DNA of 64,000 nt, taken from NCBI GenBank assembly GCA_947488325.1, contig CANKYZ010000001.1, positions 186,001 to 250,000 of the forward strand, read 5' to 3'. This document shows, piece by piece, positions 16,801 to 25,494 of the stretch; within the stretch, counting starts at the first letter, position 1, and every line of letters starts with the position of its first letter. The translations under genes and the position numbers were made by a program. The notes beneath the pieces were generated by a model, which saw only the letters and a list, made by a program, of their open reading frames with translations, was not told the origin of the DNA and searched no databases. This DNA comes from an uncultured Erythrobacter sp. Lineage in GTDB: Bacteria > Pseudomonadota > Alphaproteobacteria > Sphingomonadales > Sphingomonadaceae.

Positions 16801-18057
16801 ATGTACAACCTTCTAAACGATCTCTCCATCATTGAAGTCTCCAGCTTCGTCGCGAGCCCCACAGCCGGGCTCTATTGTGCGCAGATGGGCGCCGAAGTCA
16901 TTCGCGTCGATCACAAGGCAGGCGGACTCGATTACGATCGCTATATGCTGACGAAAGAGGGCCGTTCACTCAGTTGGGAGAACCTAAATCGCGCTAAGAA
17001 ATCGGTCGCCTTAGACCTGCGAAGCGGAGAGGGCCGAGAATTGTGCGTGGAGCTGGCGGCAAAGACCGGACAGTGCATCACCAACCTTCCAGAAAGAAGT
17101 TTTCTCAGCCACCTCGCGATGAAGGCGTCTCAACCCGCAGGCGCGCCGGATATGACGTCGGTTCGGATCATGGGCTGGCATGATGGTCGTCAGGCGATGG
17201 ACTTCACCGTCAACGCTGCAAGCGGATACCCGTTGATGACCGGACCGGAAGAATGGCCAGAAGGGCTGGACGCGGAAACCGCGCCTCCAGTCAATCAAGT
17301 TCTACCGGCATGGGATTTCATCACGGGAGCATATTGCGCATTTGCTCTGCTCTCAGCTTTGCGGCACCGCGATGGCACCGGTGAAGGGTCGGAAGTTCGT
17401 GTGCCGCTCGGCGATGTCGCAATCGGCACCGTAGCGAATTCGGGATTGATGGCGGAAACACTCTATCGCGGCGGGGACCGCGAACGGCTCGGCAATGCGA
17501 TCTGGGGTGCGTTCGGGCGCGATTTCCGGTCCAAAGACGGTGTGCGATTTATGGTCGCCGCGCTGACTGCAAAACAATGGGCGGGGCTGGTCAAAGCTTT
17601 CGATGTCACCGCCCCAATGCAGCAGTTGGAAGCCAAGGCCGGAGTCAAATTCTCGGATGGCGATGATCCGCGTTTCAAACATCGCCACGCTTTGTTTAAT
17701 ATTTTCCAACACGCGGCAGGCGGGCATGAATACTCTGCACTGGTTGAACGCATGAGCGCACATAGCTGCACGTTTGAGAAATACCGTAGCGCGTATCAGG
17801 CTGCAAAGGATCCCGAATTGGTCGGAACCAACCCAATGTTCGGACCTTCCCCCGCAAACCCATCAGGCTTTGAATATCCCGCTGCGCGGTCGTTTGCGAA
17901 TTTGCCCGCACAAACTCCCGCAGATCCCGCACCCGCACCCTATCTGGGCCAGCACTCCGAAGAAATACTCGCTGAGCGGCTTGGCATGTCTTCGGGCGCT
18001 ATTGGCAAATTGGTGGATAGTGGAACCGTCGCCTTGTCGGATAAGGACCGCACATGA
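16801..18057 (+). CDS. CaiB/BaiF CoA-transferase, 2-methylfumaryl-CoA isomerase (Mct)-like
   Basis: A 418-residue class III CoA-transferase. The N-terminus IIEVSSFVASPTAGLYCAQ with GAEVIRVDHKAGGLDYDRY, the Asp in AMDFTVNAASGYPLMTGP (predicted catalytic Asp) and VNQVLPAWDFITG, GNAIWGAFGRDF resemble, as I remember them, mesaconyl-CoA C1-C4 CoA-transferase of the 3-hydroxypropionate bicycle. That enzyme moves CoA between the two carboxylates of one mesaconate molecule. A hydratase of the matching type lies two genes downstream, supporting the call. A general CaiB role remains possible. It overlaps the thiolase start (ATGA). Confidence 0.8.
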   Translation: MYNLLNDLSIIEVSSFVASPTAGLYCAQMGAEVIRVDHKAGGLDYDRYMLTKEGRSLSWENLNRAKKSVALDLRSGEGRELCVELAAKTGQCITNLPERSFLSHLAMKASQPAGAPDMTSVRIMGWHDGRQAMDFTVNAASGYPLMTGPEEWPEGLDAETAPPVNQVLPAWDFITGAYCAFALLSALRHRDGTGEGSEVRVPLGDVAIGTVANSGLMAETLYRGGDRERLGNAIWGAFGRDFRSKDGVRFMVAALTAKQWAGLVKAFDVTAPMQQLEAKAGVKFSDGDDPRFKHRHALFNIFQHAAGGHEYSALVERMSAHSCTFEKYRSAYQAAKDPELVGTNPMFGPSPANPSGFEYPAARSFANLPAQTPADPAPAPYLGQHSEEILAERLGMSSGAIGKLVDSGTVALSDKDRT

Positions 18058-19292
18058 CCAGAAGAGCAGCAATCGTATCGCCCCTGCGCACACCCGTTGG
18101 CAAATTCTTGGGCGGGCTCTCCACCTTGAACGCTGGCGAATTGGGTGCGATCATCCTGAAAGCCTTGGTCGAACGCAGTGGTATTGATCCCGAACGCGTC
18201 GATGATGTCGTGTTCTCTCAAGGATACGGAAATGCAGAGGCCCCTGCGATTGGGCACTGGAGCTGGCTCGCTGCCGGACTGCCTTTGGAAGTGCCCGGTT
18301 ATCAGCTCGATCGGCGCTGCGGATCGGGTGTGCAGGCCATCGCCAACGCCGCAATGATGGTCGAAACAGGCATGGCCGATGTCGTTGTTGCGGGCGGATG
18401 CGAAAGCATGTCCAACGTCGAACATTACACACTGCAAGGGCGCGGCGGCGCGCGCATGGGCGATATCACTTTGCATGATCGCCTGTCGCGCGGACGATTG
18501 ATGAGCCAACCCATTGAACGCTTTGGCGTCATCACCGGCATGATTGAAACGGCAGAAAACCTCGCCAAAGACTATAATATCAGCCGCGAAGACGCCGATT
18601 CTTTTGCAGCGCGCAGCCATCAAAATGCAGCGGCGGCCTGGAATGCGGGTAAATTCGATGCGCAATTGGTACCGGTCGAAGTGTTGCCCAAAAAAGGTGG
18701 GGGCCGCACGGACTCTGCCACATTCGCCCGCGACGAAGGCTACCGCGCCGACGCTTCTCTGGAAACGCTTGGCAAATTGCGCGCTATTGATGGCAGACGC
18801 GACCCGGACGCTATCGTCACCGCTGGCAATGCCAGCCAGCAGAATGATGCCGCGGCAGCCTGTCTGGTAGTCGCCGAAGGCAAACTGGAAGAGCTAGGCT
18901 TGGAACCCAGCCTATGGTTTGGCGGTTGGGCAGCGGCAGGCTGCGACCCTTCGCGCATGGGAATCGGGCCAGTTCCTGCGGTAGAGCGCCTGTTCGAACG
19001 GCGCGGTTACAGCTGGGACGATATGGGTTTGGTGGAGCTCAACGAAGCATTTGCCCCGCAAGTACTCGCCGTGCTGAAAGGTTGGGGCTGGAGCGTGGAT
19101 GATAGCCGCCGCGATGTTCTCAACGTCAATGGTTCGGGCATTTCACTCGGCCACCCAATCGGGGCAACCGGCGGACGAATTCTGGCCGATATGGCGGCAG
19201 AAATGCACCGGCGCAAAGTGCGTTATGGCCTAGAAACAATGTGCATTGGCGGCGGACAGGGGATCGCAGCAGTGTTTGAACGGGCGACCTAG
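18054..19292 (+). CDS. Acetyl-CoA acetyltransferase / 3-oxoacyl-CoA thiolase
   Basis: A 412-residue thiolase II-type enzyme. The nucleophile Cys89 lies in DRRCGSGVQAI, the His in NGSGISLGHPIGATG and the second Cys in METMCIGGGQG. It cleaves 3-oxoacyl-CoA to acetyl-CoA and a shortened acyl-CoA, or condenses two acetyl-CoA. Its place inside the acyl-CoA dehydrogenase operon argues for a catabolic role. No 3-hydroxyacyl-CoA dehydrogenase gene is in the operon. The last base of its stop is the first base of the next start (TAGTG). Confidence 0.92.
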   Translation: MTRRAAIVSPLRTPVGKFLGGLSTLNAGELGAIILKALVERSGIDPERVDDVVFSQGYGNAEAPAIGHWSWLAAGLPLEVPGYQLDRRCGSGVQAIANAAMMVETGMADVVVAGGCESMSNVEHYTLQGRGGARMGDITLHDRLSRGRLMSQPIERFGVITGMIETAENLAKDYNISREDADSFAARSHQNAAAAWNAGKFDAQLVPVEVLPKKGGGRTDSATFARDEGYRADASLETLGKLRAIDGRRDPDAIVTAGNASQQNDAAAACLVVAEGKLEELGLEPSLWFGGWAAAGCDPSRMGIGPVPAVERLFERRGYSWDDMGLVELNEAFAPQVLAVLKGWGWSVDDSRRDVLNVNGSGISLGHPIGATGGRILADMAAEMHRRKVRYGLETMCIGGGQGIAAVFERAT

Positions 19293-20155
19293 TGTCAGAA
19301 TTCGAAGCATGGATTGGGCGAGAGCAGCGCGCGAGCGATCGGCTAGATGAAGCGCTGGCGGCGCGGTGGCTTGCGACATTTGATCTACCCGCACCTGATC
19401 AAACCGCTGGACCTGCACAAATGCCGCAGGGCATCCACTTCGCATTATGCACGCCCGATGCCCCCACAGCTGCCTTGGGTGAAGACGGCCACCCGACCCG
19501 CGACGGCAGCGCAAACAGCTTCTTGCCGCCATTCCCGATGCAGCGCCGCATGTGGGCATCGAGTGTGATGGAATTTCATACTCCGATCACTGACGGAGCG
19601 GCAGTCGAACGCACCAGCCGTGTGGTTTCGATCGAAGAAAAGGTGGGCAGCAGCGGCTCGCTCGCATTCGTGAATGTTGAGCACGAGACAACCCTGAAAA
19701 GCACGCTTTGCGTAGCCGAAACACAGACATTGGTTTACCGCGATGCGGCTGCACCAGGTGCGCCGCTTAGTCCGCCAGAGCCTGGCGAATCGACGTTCGA
19801 TGGATCGGCATGGGGGGCGCACCGCGCTCTCACCCCTGATGCGCGATTATTGATGCGCTACTCCGCTCTCACCTTCAACACCCATCGCATCCATTACGAT
19901 GCACCTTATGCGAGCGCCGTCGAGCGCTATCGCGGGTTGGTGGTGCATGGCCCATTGATCGCGAGCTTGTTGTTGCAACTTGCGGCCCGCGAACTTGGCG
20001 AGAACCATGTACGAAAATTTGAATTTCGCGGTGTTTCGCCAGCGATAGCAGGCGAAGAACTCCACCTCGTCATGCGCAACAACGGCGACGGTTATGAAAT
20101 GGGCGCCTTTGCCGTTGACGGGCGGCAGGTCATAAAAGCCCAAATCCAAACCTAA
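19292..20155 (+). CDS. MaoC/FAS1-like dehydratase, mesaconyl-C4-CoA hydratase (Meh)-like
   Basis: A 287-residue double hot-dog protein. The C-terminal half has the hydratase signature FNTHRIHYDAPYASAVERY followed by LVVHGPLIASLLL; the N-terminal half is the partner hot-dog domain (PPFPMQRRMWASSVMEFH). Length and layout match 3-methylfumaryl-CoA hydratase and HTD2-like hydratases. That enzyme hydrates mesaconyl-C4-CoA to citramalyl-CoA. With the Mct-like gene in the same operon this is the best guess, but not proven. GTG start at 19292. It is convergent with ppk2, and the two ends overlap by 4 bases. Confidence 0.8.
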   Translation: MSEFEAWIGREQRASDRLDEALAARWLATFDLPAPDQTAGPAQMPQGIHFALCTPDAPTAALGEDGHPTRDGSANSFLPPFPMQRRMWASSVMEFHTPITDGAAVERTSRVVSIEEKVGSSGSLAFVNVEHETTLKSTLCVAETQTLVYRDAAAPGAPLSPPEPGESTFDGSAWGAHRALTPDARLLMRYSALTFNTHRIHYDAPYASAVERYRGLVVHGPLIASLLLQLAARELGENHVRKFEFRGVSPAIAGEELHLVMRNNGDGYEMGAFAVDGRQVIKAQIQT

Positions 20156-20928
20156 TCCAGCGGGTAATTCTTGATTGGGTCCAACACCGCATAACTTTCG
20201 TATGCGGGCTTTCGGTCCAATTTGGGAAAGTCGATTTTCGCGGGCTTCACATATGTATCTGGCAAACGGTCCAACAAATCTCGGATCAGCGTCAACCGCC
20301 CGCGTTTCTGATCGTTGAAATCAACCAGGGTCCACGGCGCATGCTCGTAATGCGTGGCTTTTAGCATCTTAGCACGCGCATCAGTATAGGCGTCGTATTT
20401 CTCGCGCGCAGCCAGATCGACGGGTGACAGCTTCCAGCGCTTCAGCGGGTCTTCCAACCGTTCCCGCAGCCGCTCTTCCTGTTGTTCCTGATCGGTGGTT
20501 AGCCAGTATTTAAATAGCAAAATGCCGTCATCGGTCAGCAGTTTTTCGAACACGGGAACTTGCTGAAGATGCAGATCAACCTGTTCTTCGGTTGCATATC
20601 CCATCACTTTTTCAACCCCAGCGCGATTGTACCAACTGCGATCAAACAGCACGATTTCACCCGCTTTGGGCAGGTGCGAGATATAGCGCTGGAAATACCA
20701 CTGCGTTTGCTCATCTTCATTCGGCTTTGGCAAAGCAACTGTGCGGCATTGGCGTGGGTTCAGTTTGTCCCGCACGGCGCTGATCGCACCGCCCTTACCG
20801 GCGGTGTCGCGCCCTTCGAACAGAACGACGATCCGAGCACCCGTGGTCCGAGCCCAGCGGGCCATGCAGACCAATTCCGCAGTCATCGGCTCCAGCAATT
20901 TCCTGAATTCTTTGCCTTTAAGAGCCAT
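20152..20928 (-). CDS. ppk2: Polyphosphate kinase 2
   Basis: A 258-residue P-loop kinase of the PPK2 family. Walker A is FEGRDTAGKGG, Walker B is IVLFDRSWYNRAGVE, and the lid region QEERLRERLEDPLKRWKLSP is conserved. It transfers phosphate between polyphosphate and nucleoside diphosphates or monophosphates; the subclass cannot be decided here. ATG at 20928 follows AAGGAT at good spacing, so the in-frame GTG at 20943 is rejected because the Shine-Dalgarno would lie inside the gene. It is divergent from phhA, with 71 bp between them. Confidence 0.92.
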   Translation of the reverse strand: MALKGKEFRKLLEPMTAELVCMARWARTTGARIVVLFEGRDTAGKGGAISAVRDKLNPRQCRTVALPKPNEDEQTQWYFQRYISHLPKAGEIVLFDRSWYNRAGVEKVMGYATEEQVDLHLQQVPVFEKLLTDDGILLFKYWLTTDQEQQEERLRERLEDPLKRWKLSPVDLAAREKYDAYTDARAKMLKATHYEHAPWTLVDFNDQKRGRLTLIRDLLDRLPDTYVKPAKIDFPKLDRKPAYESYAVLDPIKNYPLD

Positions 20929-20999
20929 GCCTATATCCTTCACACGAACTGTCGCAATTTTGCTTGTATCGCGGTACTGATAATCTCAAAGAGGTTACC

Positions 21000-21938
21000 A
21001 TGGCTACAATTGCTGATCCGAAAACTGATTATTCCGTTCTGCCTGATCTTCCGGCGGAGGTTTTCACCGCGCCGCTGGCGAAACCTGCACATTTAGGTGA
21101 CGACTGGGTTGAACCGGCGCAGCGCGATTATTCATCTGTGGACCACGAAATCTGGAACGATCTTTTCGCGCGCCAGATGAAGGTGCTGCCGGGTCGCGCA
21201 GCGACGGCGTTTTTGGCCGGGTTGGAAAAACTTGATCTGTCGCGCGGCGGCATCCCCGAATTCGGTGCAATGTCTGAAGAATTGGATCGACTCACCGGTT
21301 GGACAGTCATCCCTGTGCCAATGTTGATCCCCGATCACCTGTTCTTCTGGCACCTCGCCAATCGCCGCTTTCCCGCAGGCAATTTCATCCGTACACGCGA
21401 AACTTTCGATTACATCCAAGAACCTGACGTATTCCACGACGTGTTTGGCCATGTTCCGATGCTGACCGATCCCGTCTTTGCCGATTACATGCAGGAATAT
21501 GGCCGCGCTGGATGGAAGGCGATGCGGTACAACCGGCTCAAGGCGTTGGGCGCGCTCTATTGGTATACGGTCGAATTCGGCCTGATCGAGGAAGCAGATG
21601 GCATCCGCGCCTATGGTGCAGGCATCTTGTCTGGCCCAACAGAAGCGAAATTCGCCGTTGAAGCGAAAAGCCCCAACCACATCATGCTGAATGTTGATCG
21701 GGTGATGCGCACAGATTACGTGATCAGCGATCTGCAACCGACCTATTTTGTGGTTGAGAGTTTTGATGATCTGTTCCGCCAAACGGTGGAGCGCGACTTT
21801 GATCGCCTCTATCGAAGCCTCGCGCCGAATTTTACCTATGCCAATTCGGCAATCATCGATGTCGACAATGTGGTGCAACGCGGCACCCAGGAATACCACC
21901 TGCGCGGAGGTCGCGGCTCAGATGCCGATCCCGTCTGA
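21000..21938 (+). CDS. phhA: Phenylalanine-4-hydroxylase
   Basis: A 312-residue pterin-dependent aromatic hydroxylase. The iron ligands are His146 and His151 in FHDVFGHVPML and the Glu in DYMQEYGRAGW about 40 residues on. It converts phenylalanine to tyrosine with tetrahydropterin and O2, feeding tyrosine catabolism. ATG at 21000 follows AAAGAGG. It is a stand-alone gene; a TGATAAT element at 20978-20984 may be the -10 of its promoter, with no good -35. Confidence 0.95.
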   Translation: MATIADPKTDYSVLPDLPAEVFTAPLAKPAHLGDDWVEPAQRDYSSVDHEIWNDLFARQMKVLPGRAATAFLAGLEKLDLSRGGIPEFGAMSEELDRLTGWTVIPVPMLIPDHLFFWHLANRRFPAGNFIRTRETFDYIQEPDVFHDVFGHVPMLTDPVFADYMQEYGRAGWKAMRYNRLKALGALYWYTVEFGLIEEADGIRAYGAGILSGPTEAKFAVEAKSPNHIMLNVDRVMRTDYVISDLQPTYFVVESFDDLFRQTVERDFDRLYRSLAPNFTYANSAIIDVDNVVQRGTQEYHLRGGRGSDADPV

Positions 21939-21956
21939 TTCGGTGCGCTTACAGGA

Positions 21957-22214
21957 TTAGGCGTCAGCGCCGCGCCCAACAAACAAGTTATAGGCAACCA
22001 GCGCCGCGATTGATGCGCCAGCCGCCGCTCCGGCCGCTAGCAATGACACTCCGCCTAACACTGTGCCGGAATTCATCGGCAACCCAACGACAAGGCTCAT
22101 CACAAGCCCAACAGCCATTTGGAGCAGAATGCCGCGCCTTGCTTCGGTGCGGGTGATGATGGACGCAAACCAACCCAAGCTCATTCCGAGAACGATAAGC
22201 AGAAACAACGCCAT
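21957..22214 (-). CDS. Small membrane protein, possibly GlsB/YeaQ-like
   Basis: An 85-residue hydrophobic protein with three probable membrane helices (LFLLIVLGMSLGWFASII, LLQMAVGLVMSLVVGLPM, LLAAGAAAGASIAALVAYN). Size and layout resemble the GlsB/YeaQ/YmgE stress-associated membrane family, but the family's Gly motifs are not clear, so this is a weak guess. It lies downstream of uppP on the same strand, 88 bp after it. Confidence 0.65.
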   Translation of the reverse strand: MALFLLIVLGMSLGWFASIITRTEARRGILLQMAVGLVMSLVVGLPMNSGTVLGGVSLLAAGAAAGASIAALVAYNLFVGRGADA

Positions 22215-22302
22215 GAGATCAATATAACCCTTTGTTCGGTGTTCGCCGCATCAAAACTGCCACGGCGCAATCTGGTTCGTAACAGACTCCATGCGCGAGA
22301 CC

Positions 22303-23148
22303 TTAAAAGAAATAGAGCAGCACACAGCCCATGGCGACCCGGTAAAGCACAAACACCATCATCGACGCGCGTTTTAGGAAGTTCATCAAAAACGCCATAG
22401 TCGCAAAGGCCGCAACAAAGGTCATTACGCCAGTGATGAGTGCTTCAATCAACAAAGCGCTTTCCGCTTCGAGCAGATCGGGGATGATCAACACGCCTGC
22501 CCCTGCAACCGCCGGTATCGACAATAGGAATGAAAACCGCGCCGCTTCGAATCGGCCATAGCCAAGGAAACGTGCTGCCGTCATCGTCACACCAGATCGA
22601 CTGGTGCCCGGTATCAATGCGAGCGCCTGCGCCGCCCCAACGATCAATCCGTCGCGCCATGTCATCTGTTCGAACGTCTTGTCTTCTTTGCCGAAATGGT
22701 CGGCCAGGCCGAGCAATATGCCATAGACGATCAGATTGACAGCGATCAGATCGGTGATCCTCAGCGCATCCATCAATCCTTCTGTGCCGACTTGCAGGCC
22801 GAATACCGATTCCACGAACGCATCAAGGAACCCCAGCTTGATCGCAAAACCGAATATGACAGCCGGGATAGTGCCCAGCACGATCCACCAGAATAGCCGC
22901 CGTTCTGCAGGAGCCGTTCCAATGCCAACGCTGGCAAAACCGCCACGCGCCAAACCCATCACGTCTTTGAAGAAATAGGCTATAATCGCGAGCAACGATC
23001 CGACATGCACCGCGATGTCGATCATCGGTCCCTGATCTTCAAATCCAGTGAAAACAGAAATGAGTATCAGGTGCCCTGACGAAGAAATCGGCAAGAATTC
23101 GGTGATCCCCTGAACCACCGCAATTATGAGCATTTGGATGAAAGTCAT
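22303..23148 (-). CDS. uppP: Undecaprenyl-diphosphatase
   Basis: A 281-residue multi-pass membrane protein of the BacA/UppP family. The two family signatures are intact: QGITEFLPISSSGHLIL near the N-terminus and PGTSRSGVTMTAARFLG in the second half, which bind the pyrophosphate. It recycles undecaprenyl pyrophosphate for peptidoglycan and LPS synthesis, and over-expression gives bacitracin resistance in other bacteria. It is 44 bp downstream of the M13 peptidase gene, with a CCCGCG/CGCGGG hairpin between them. Confidence 0.95.
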   Translation of the reverse strand: MTFIQMLIIAVVQGITEFLPISSSGHLILISVFTGFEDQGPMIDIAVHVGSLLAIIAYFFKDVMGLARGGFASVGIGTAPAERRLFWWIVLGTIPAVIFGFAIKLGFLDAFVESVFGLQVGTEGLMDALRITDLIAVNLIVYGILLGLADHFGKEDKTFEQMTWRDGLIVGAAQALALIPGTSRSGVTMTAARFLGYGRFEAARFSFLLSIPAVAGAGVLIIPDLLEAESALLIEALITGVMTFVAAFATMAFLMNFLKRASMMVFVLYRVAMGCVLLYFF

Positions 23149-23192
23149 AGCCCGCGCTCCATCACGGACGCGCGGGTTATGTCAATATCTGC

Positions 23193-25373
23193 TTACCAAA
23201 TTCGCACGCGCTGTTCGGGCGGCAAATACAGGGCATCATCCTCGCTCACATTGAATGCTTCATACCAAGCATCCAAATGACGCACGGCATTGTTGAGCCG
23301 GAATTCACCTGGAGGGTGGTTTGCGGTCATCACGCGGTTGCGCAGGCTGGCCTCGCGCTCCATCCCGCGCCAAATCTGTGCAAAGCCAAGGAAAAATCTT
23401 TGATCGCCGGTTAGGCCGTCAATCACCGGAGCCTCTTCGCCATTCAGCGATAGACGATAGGCGCGGTGGGCCATTTGCAGGCCAACGACATCTCCCAATG
23501 TCTCACCCATCGATTGGCCACCGCGAAGGCAAACGGGGCCTTCGGGACTTTCAACCGGGCAATACGCTTCGATAAATCCAGCCATCCGTTCGGTGAATTG
23601 AACAAAACCTTCGCGGTCCTGATCCTGCCACCAATTGCGCAGCGTTCCTGTTGCGTCGAATTGCGACCCCTGATCGTCATATCCATGGCCAATTTCATGA
23701 CCGATTACCGCACCAATACCACCATAATTCACTGCCGGATCAGCATCGCCATTAAAGAACGGCGGTTGTAGAATCGCAGCAGGAAAGACGATGCGATTAG
23801 TAAGCGGCGAATAATACGCGTTCACCGTTTGCGGGAACATTCCCCACTCGCTCGGGTCGACATCGGTGCCAAGCCGCGACCGCGCATCTTCATCATCCCA
23901 GCGCGCGGTCGCCATTCGGTTGCCCAGCGGATCGTCAGCCGAAATATCGAGCCCTTCATAAGTCTTGAATTCGCCAGGATAGCCGATCATCGGCACAAAA
24001 CCGTTCAATTTTGCGCGCGCCTCGGCAATCGTCTCAGGCGTCATCCATTCGTTGTTATCAAGTGCTTCATTCATCGAACGGGTGAGATTGGCGACCAATT
24101 CATCCATGCGGGCTTTGCTCTCTGGCGGGAAGTATTGCTCGACATAAAGTGCGCCAAGCTGCTCGCCAATTGAACCTTCAACCGCGCCAATTGCACGCTT
24201 CCAGCGCTGTTGCTGTTCTTCACGACCGTTGATCGTCTGGCCATAAAGTGCGAAGTTTGCCTCATCCAACTCGCTGGAAAGCACCTCTGCGTTACTCGAT
24301 AGAAAACGGGTCGCCATATAGGCCTTTACGGTGGCGAGCGGGGATTCAGTGAGTAACTTCATCATGGCAGGCAGACCGCCACCGATCATTTCAAGCTGTT
24401 CAGGCGTCAGCTCCATTTCTTCTATCTCTTCCGCAGTCGGCGGCAGTTGCCGCGCGAGAAAACGCGGCTGGCCATCAAACTGAGACGATTCGAGCAAAGC
24501 TGCGATCGGGAAGTCACCCGCCATTGCGGTCAAGTCTTCTGGTGTCAGCTCATTATAGGTCAGCTGCGGCATACGCAGGACTGGGCGCGCCCATTCCAAC
24601 ACCGCGACTTTATGCTCAAACGCATAGACGGCCTCTGCGGCGCCAGTAGGATCGGTATATCCTGCCGCGCCCAGCACTGTCGCCAAATATTCCATATAGG
24701 CGGCGCGAATTTCGATATTGCTCTCTGAATCGACAAGATAATAGTCACGGTCCGGCAAGCCCATTCCATTAAACCCTATCCCGACAGCATGTTGAGTCGG
24801 GTTGCGCGCATCGATGGTCACGTTCGCGCTGATAAGCGAAGGGTAGCCAGCCGTTCCAAACAGCCTGACGAGCGCTTCGAGGTCGGAAGCACCGTAAATT
24901 TCAGTGAGATAAGGCTGAGCAGGTGCAATGCCACTGGCATCAATGGCTTCTATATTCATGAAGGCGTGATAAGCATCCACGATGCGCCGCGCTTGCGAGC
25001 CAGGTGCAGGATCCGATGCGATCAGCGTTTCGACCAGCGACCGAACATCTTGGGTTGCGCCTTCGCGCAACATGTCGAACGCGCCGAATCGTTGGCGATC
25101 TGCTGGGATTTCGTTGGCGGCAATCCACTTACCATTCACATAGGCGTTAAAGTCGTCGCCGGGTTTGACACCACCGTCGATCAAATCAGTGCCAACACCC
25201 CAAGTGCCAAAATCCATGGTCGGGACGGACGGCGCTTCACCGCCCTCCTCATCATACGAATCGAGCAGTTCGATATTGGATGCGGAGACATCCGTTTCCT
25301 CATTTGCAAATGCGGTGCTGGCCAATGCCAGTGCGGCGGTCCCCGCAAGCAGGAACTTGGTTGTGCGGATCAT
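23193..25373 (-). CDS. Exported M13-family metallopeptidase (neprilysin/PepO-like)
   Basis: A 726-residue zinc peptidase with a signal peptide (MIRTTKFLLAGTAALALAST, cleavage after AFA). The zinc site HEIGHGYDDQG lies near residue 558 and the third ligand in GQSMGETLGDVVGLQ (Glu, with Asp four residues on). Upstream, VNAYYSPLTNRIVFPAAIL is the substrate-binding NAYY motif. The C-terminal PEQRVRIW ends in Trp, as usual in M13. It cleaves peptides in the periplasm. It is followed by uppP on the same strand. Confidence 0.94.
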   Translation of the reverse strand: MIRTTKFLLAGTAALALASTAFANEETDVSASNIELLDSYDEEGGEAPSVPTMDFGTWGVGTDLIDGGVKPGDDFNAYVNGKWIAANEIPADRQRFGAFDMLREGATQDVRSLVETLIASDPAPGSQARRIVDAYHAFMNIEAIDASGIAPAQPYLTEIYGASDLEALVRLFGTAGYPSLISANVTIDARNPTQHAVGIGFNGMGLPDRDYYLVDSESNIEIRAAYMEYLATVLGAAGYTDPTGAAEAVYAFEHKVAVLEWARPVLRMPQLTYNELTPEDLTAMAGDFPIAALLESSQFDGQPRFLARQLPPTAEEIEEMELTPEQLEMIGGGLPAMMKLLTESPLATVKAYMATRFLSSNAEVLSSELDEANFALYGQTINGREEQQQRWKRAIGAVEGSIGEQLGALYVEQYFPPESKARMDELVANLTRSMNEALDNNEWMTPETIAEARAKLNGFVPMIGYPGEFKTYEGLDISADDPLGNRMATARWDDEDARSRLGTDVDPSEWGMFPQTVNAYYSPLTNRIVFPAAILQPPFFNGDADPAVNYGGIGAVIGHEIGHGYDDQGSQFDATGTLRNWWQDQDREGFVQFTERMAGFIEAYCPVESPEGPVCLRGGQSMGETLGDVVGLQMAHRAYRLSLNGEEAPVIDGLTGDQRFFLGFAQIWRGMEREASLRNRVMTANHPPGEFRLNNAVRHLDAWYEAFNVSEDDALYLPPEQRVRIW

Positions 25374-25494
25374 GTATGCGTGTCCCGGTTTGTTCTTGGA
25401 AAATTACTTGGATCTTGGCTTAGCGTGTCATTCAAGACAAGGGGGTCACTGGTCGCCGCAGCGTTGCACTTCGTCGAATAGGCATACTTTAGAA

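Noticed and set aside
23151..23177. CCCGCG/CGCGGG hairpin between the M13 peptidase and uppP as a terminator
   Set aside because: No T-tract on either strand; kept only as a note because the genes are close and probably co-transcribed.
24789..25481. 230-codon plus-strand frame within the M13 peptidase gene
   Set aside because: It lies opposite the conserved peptidase frame and has no motif.
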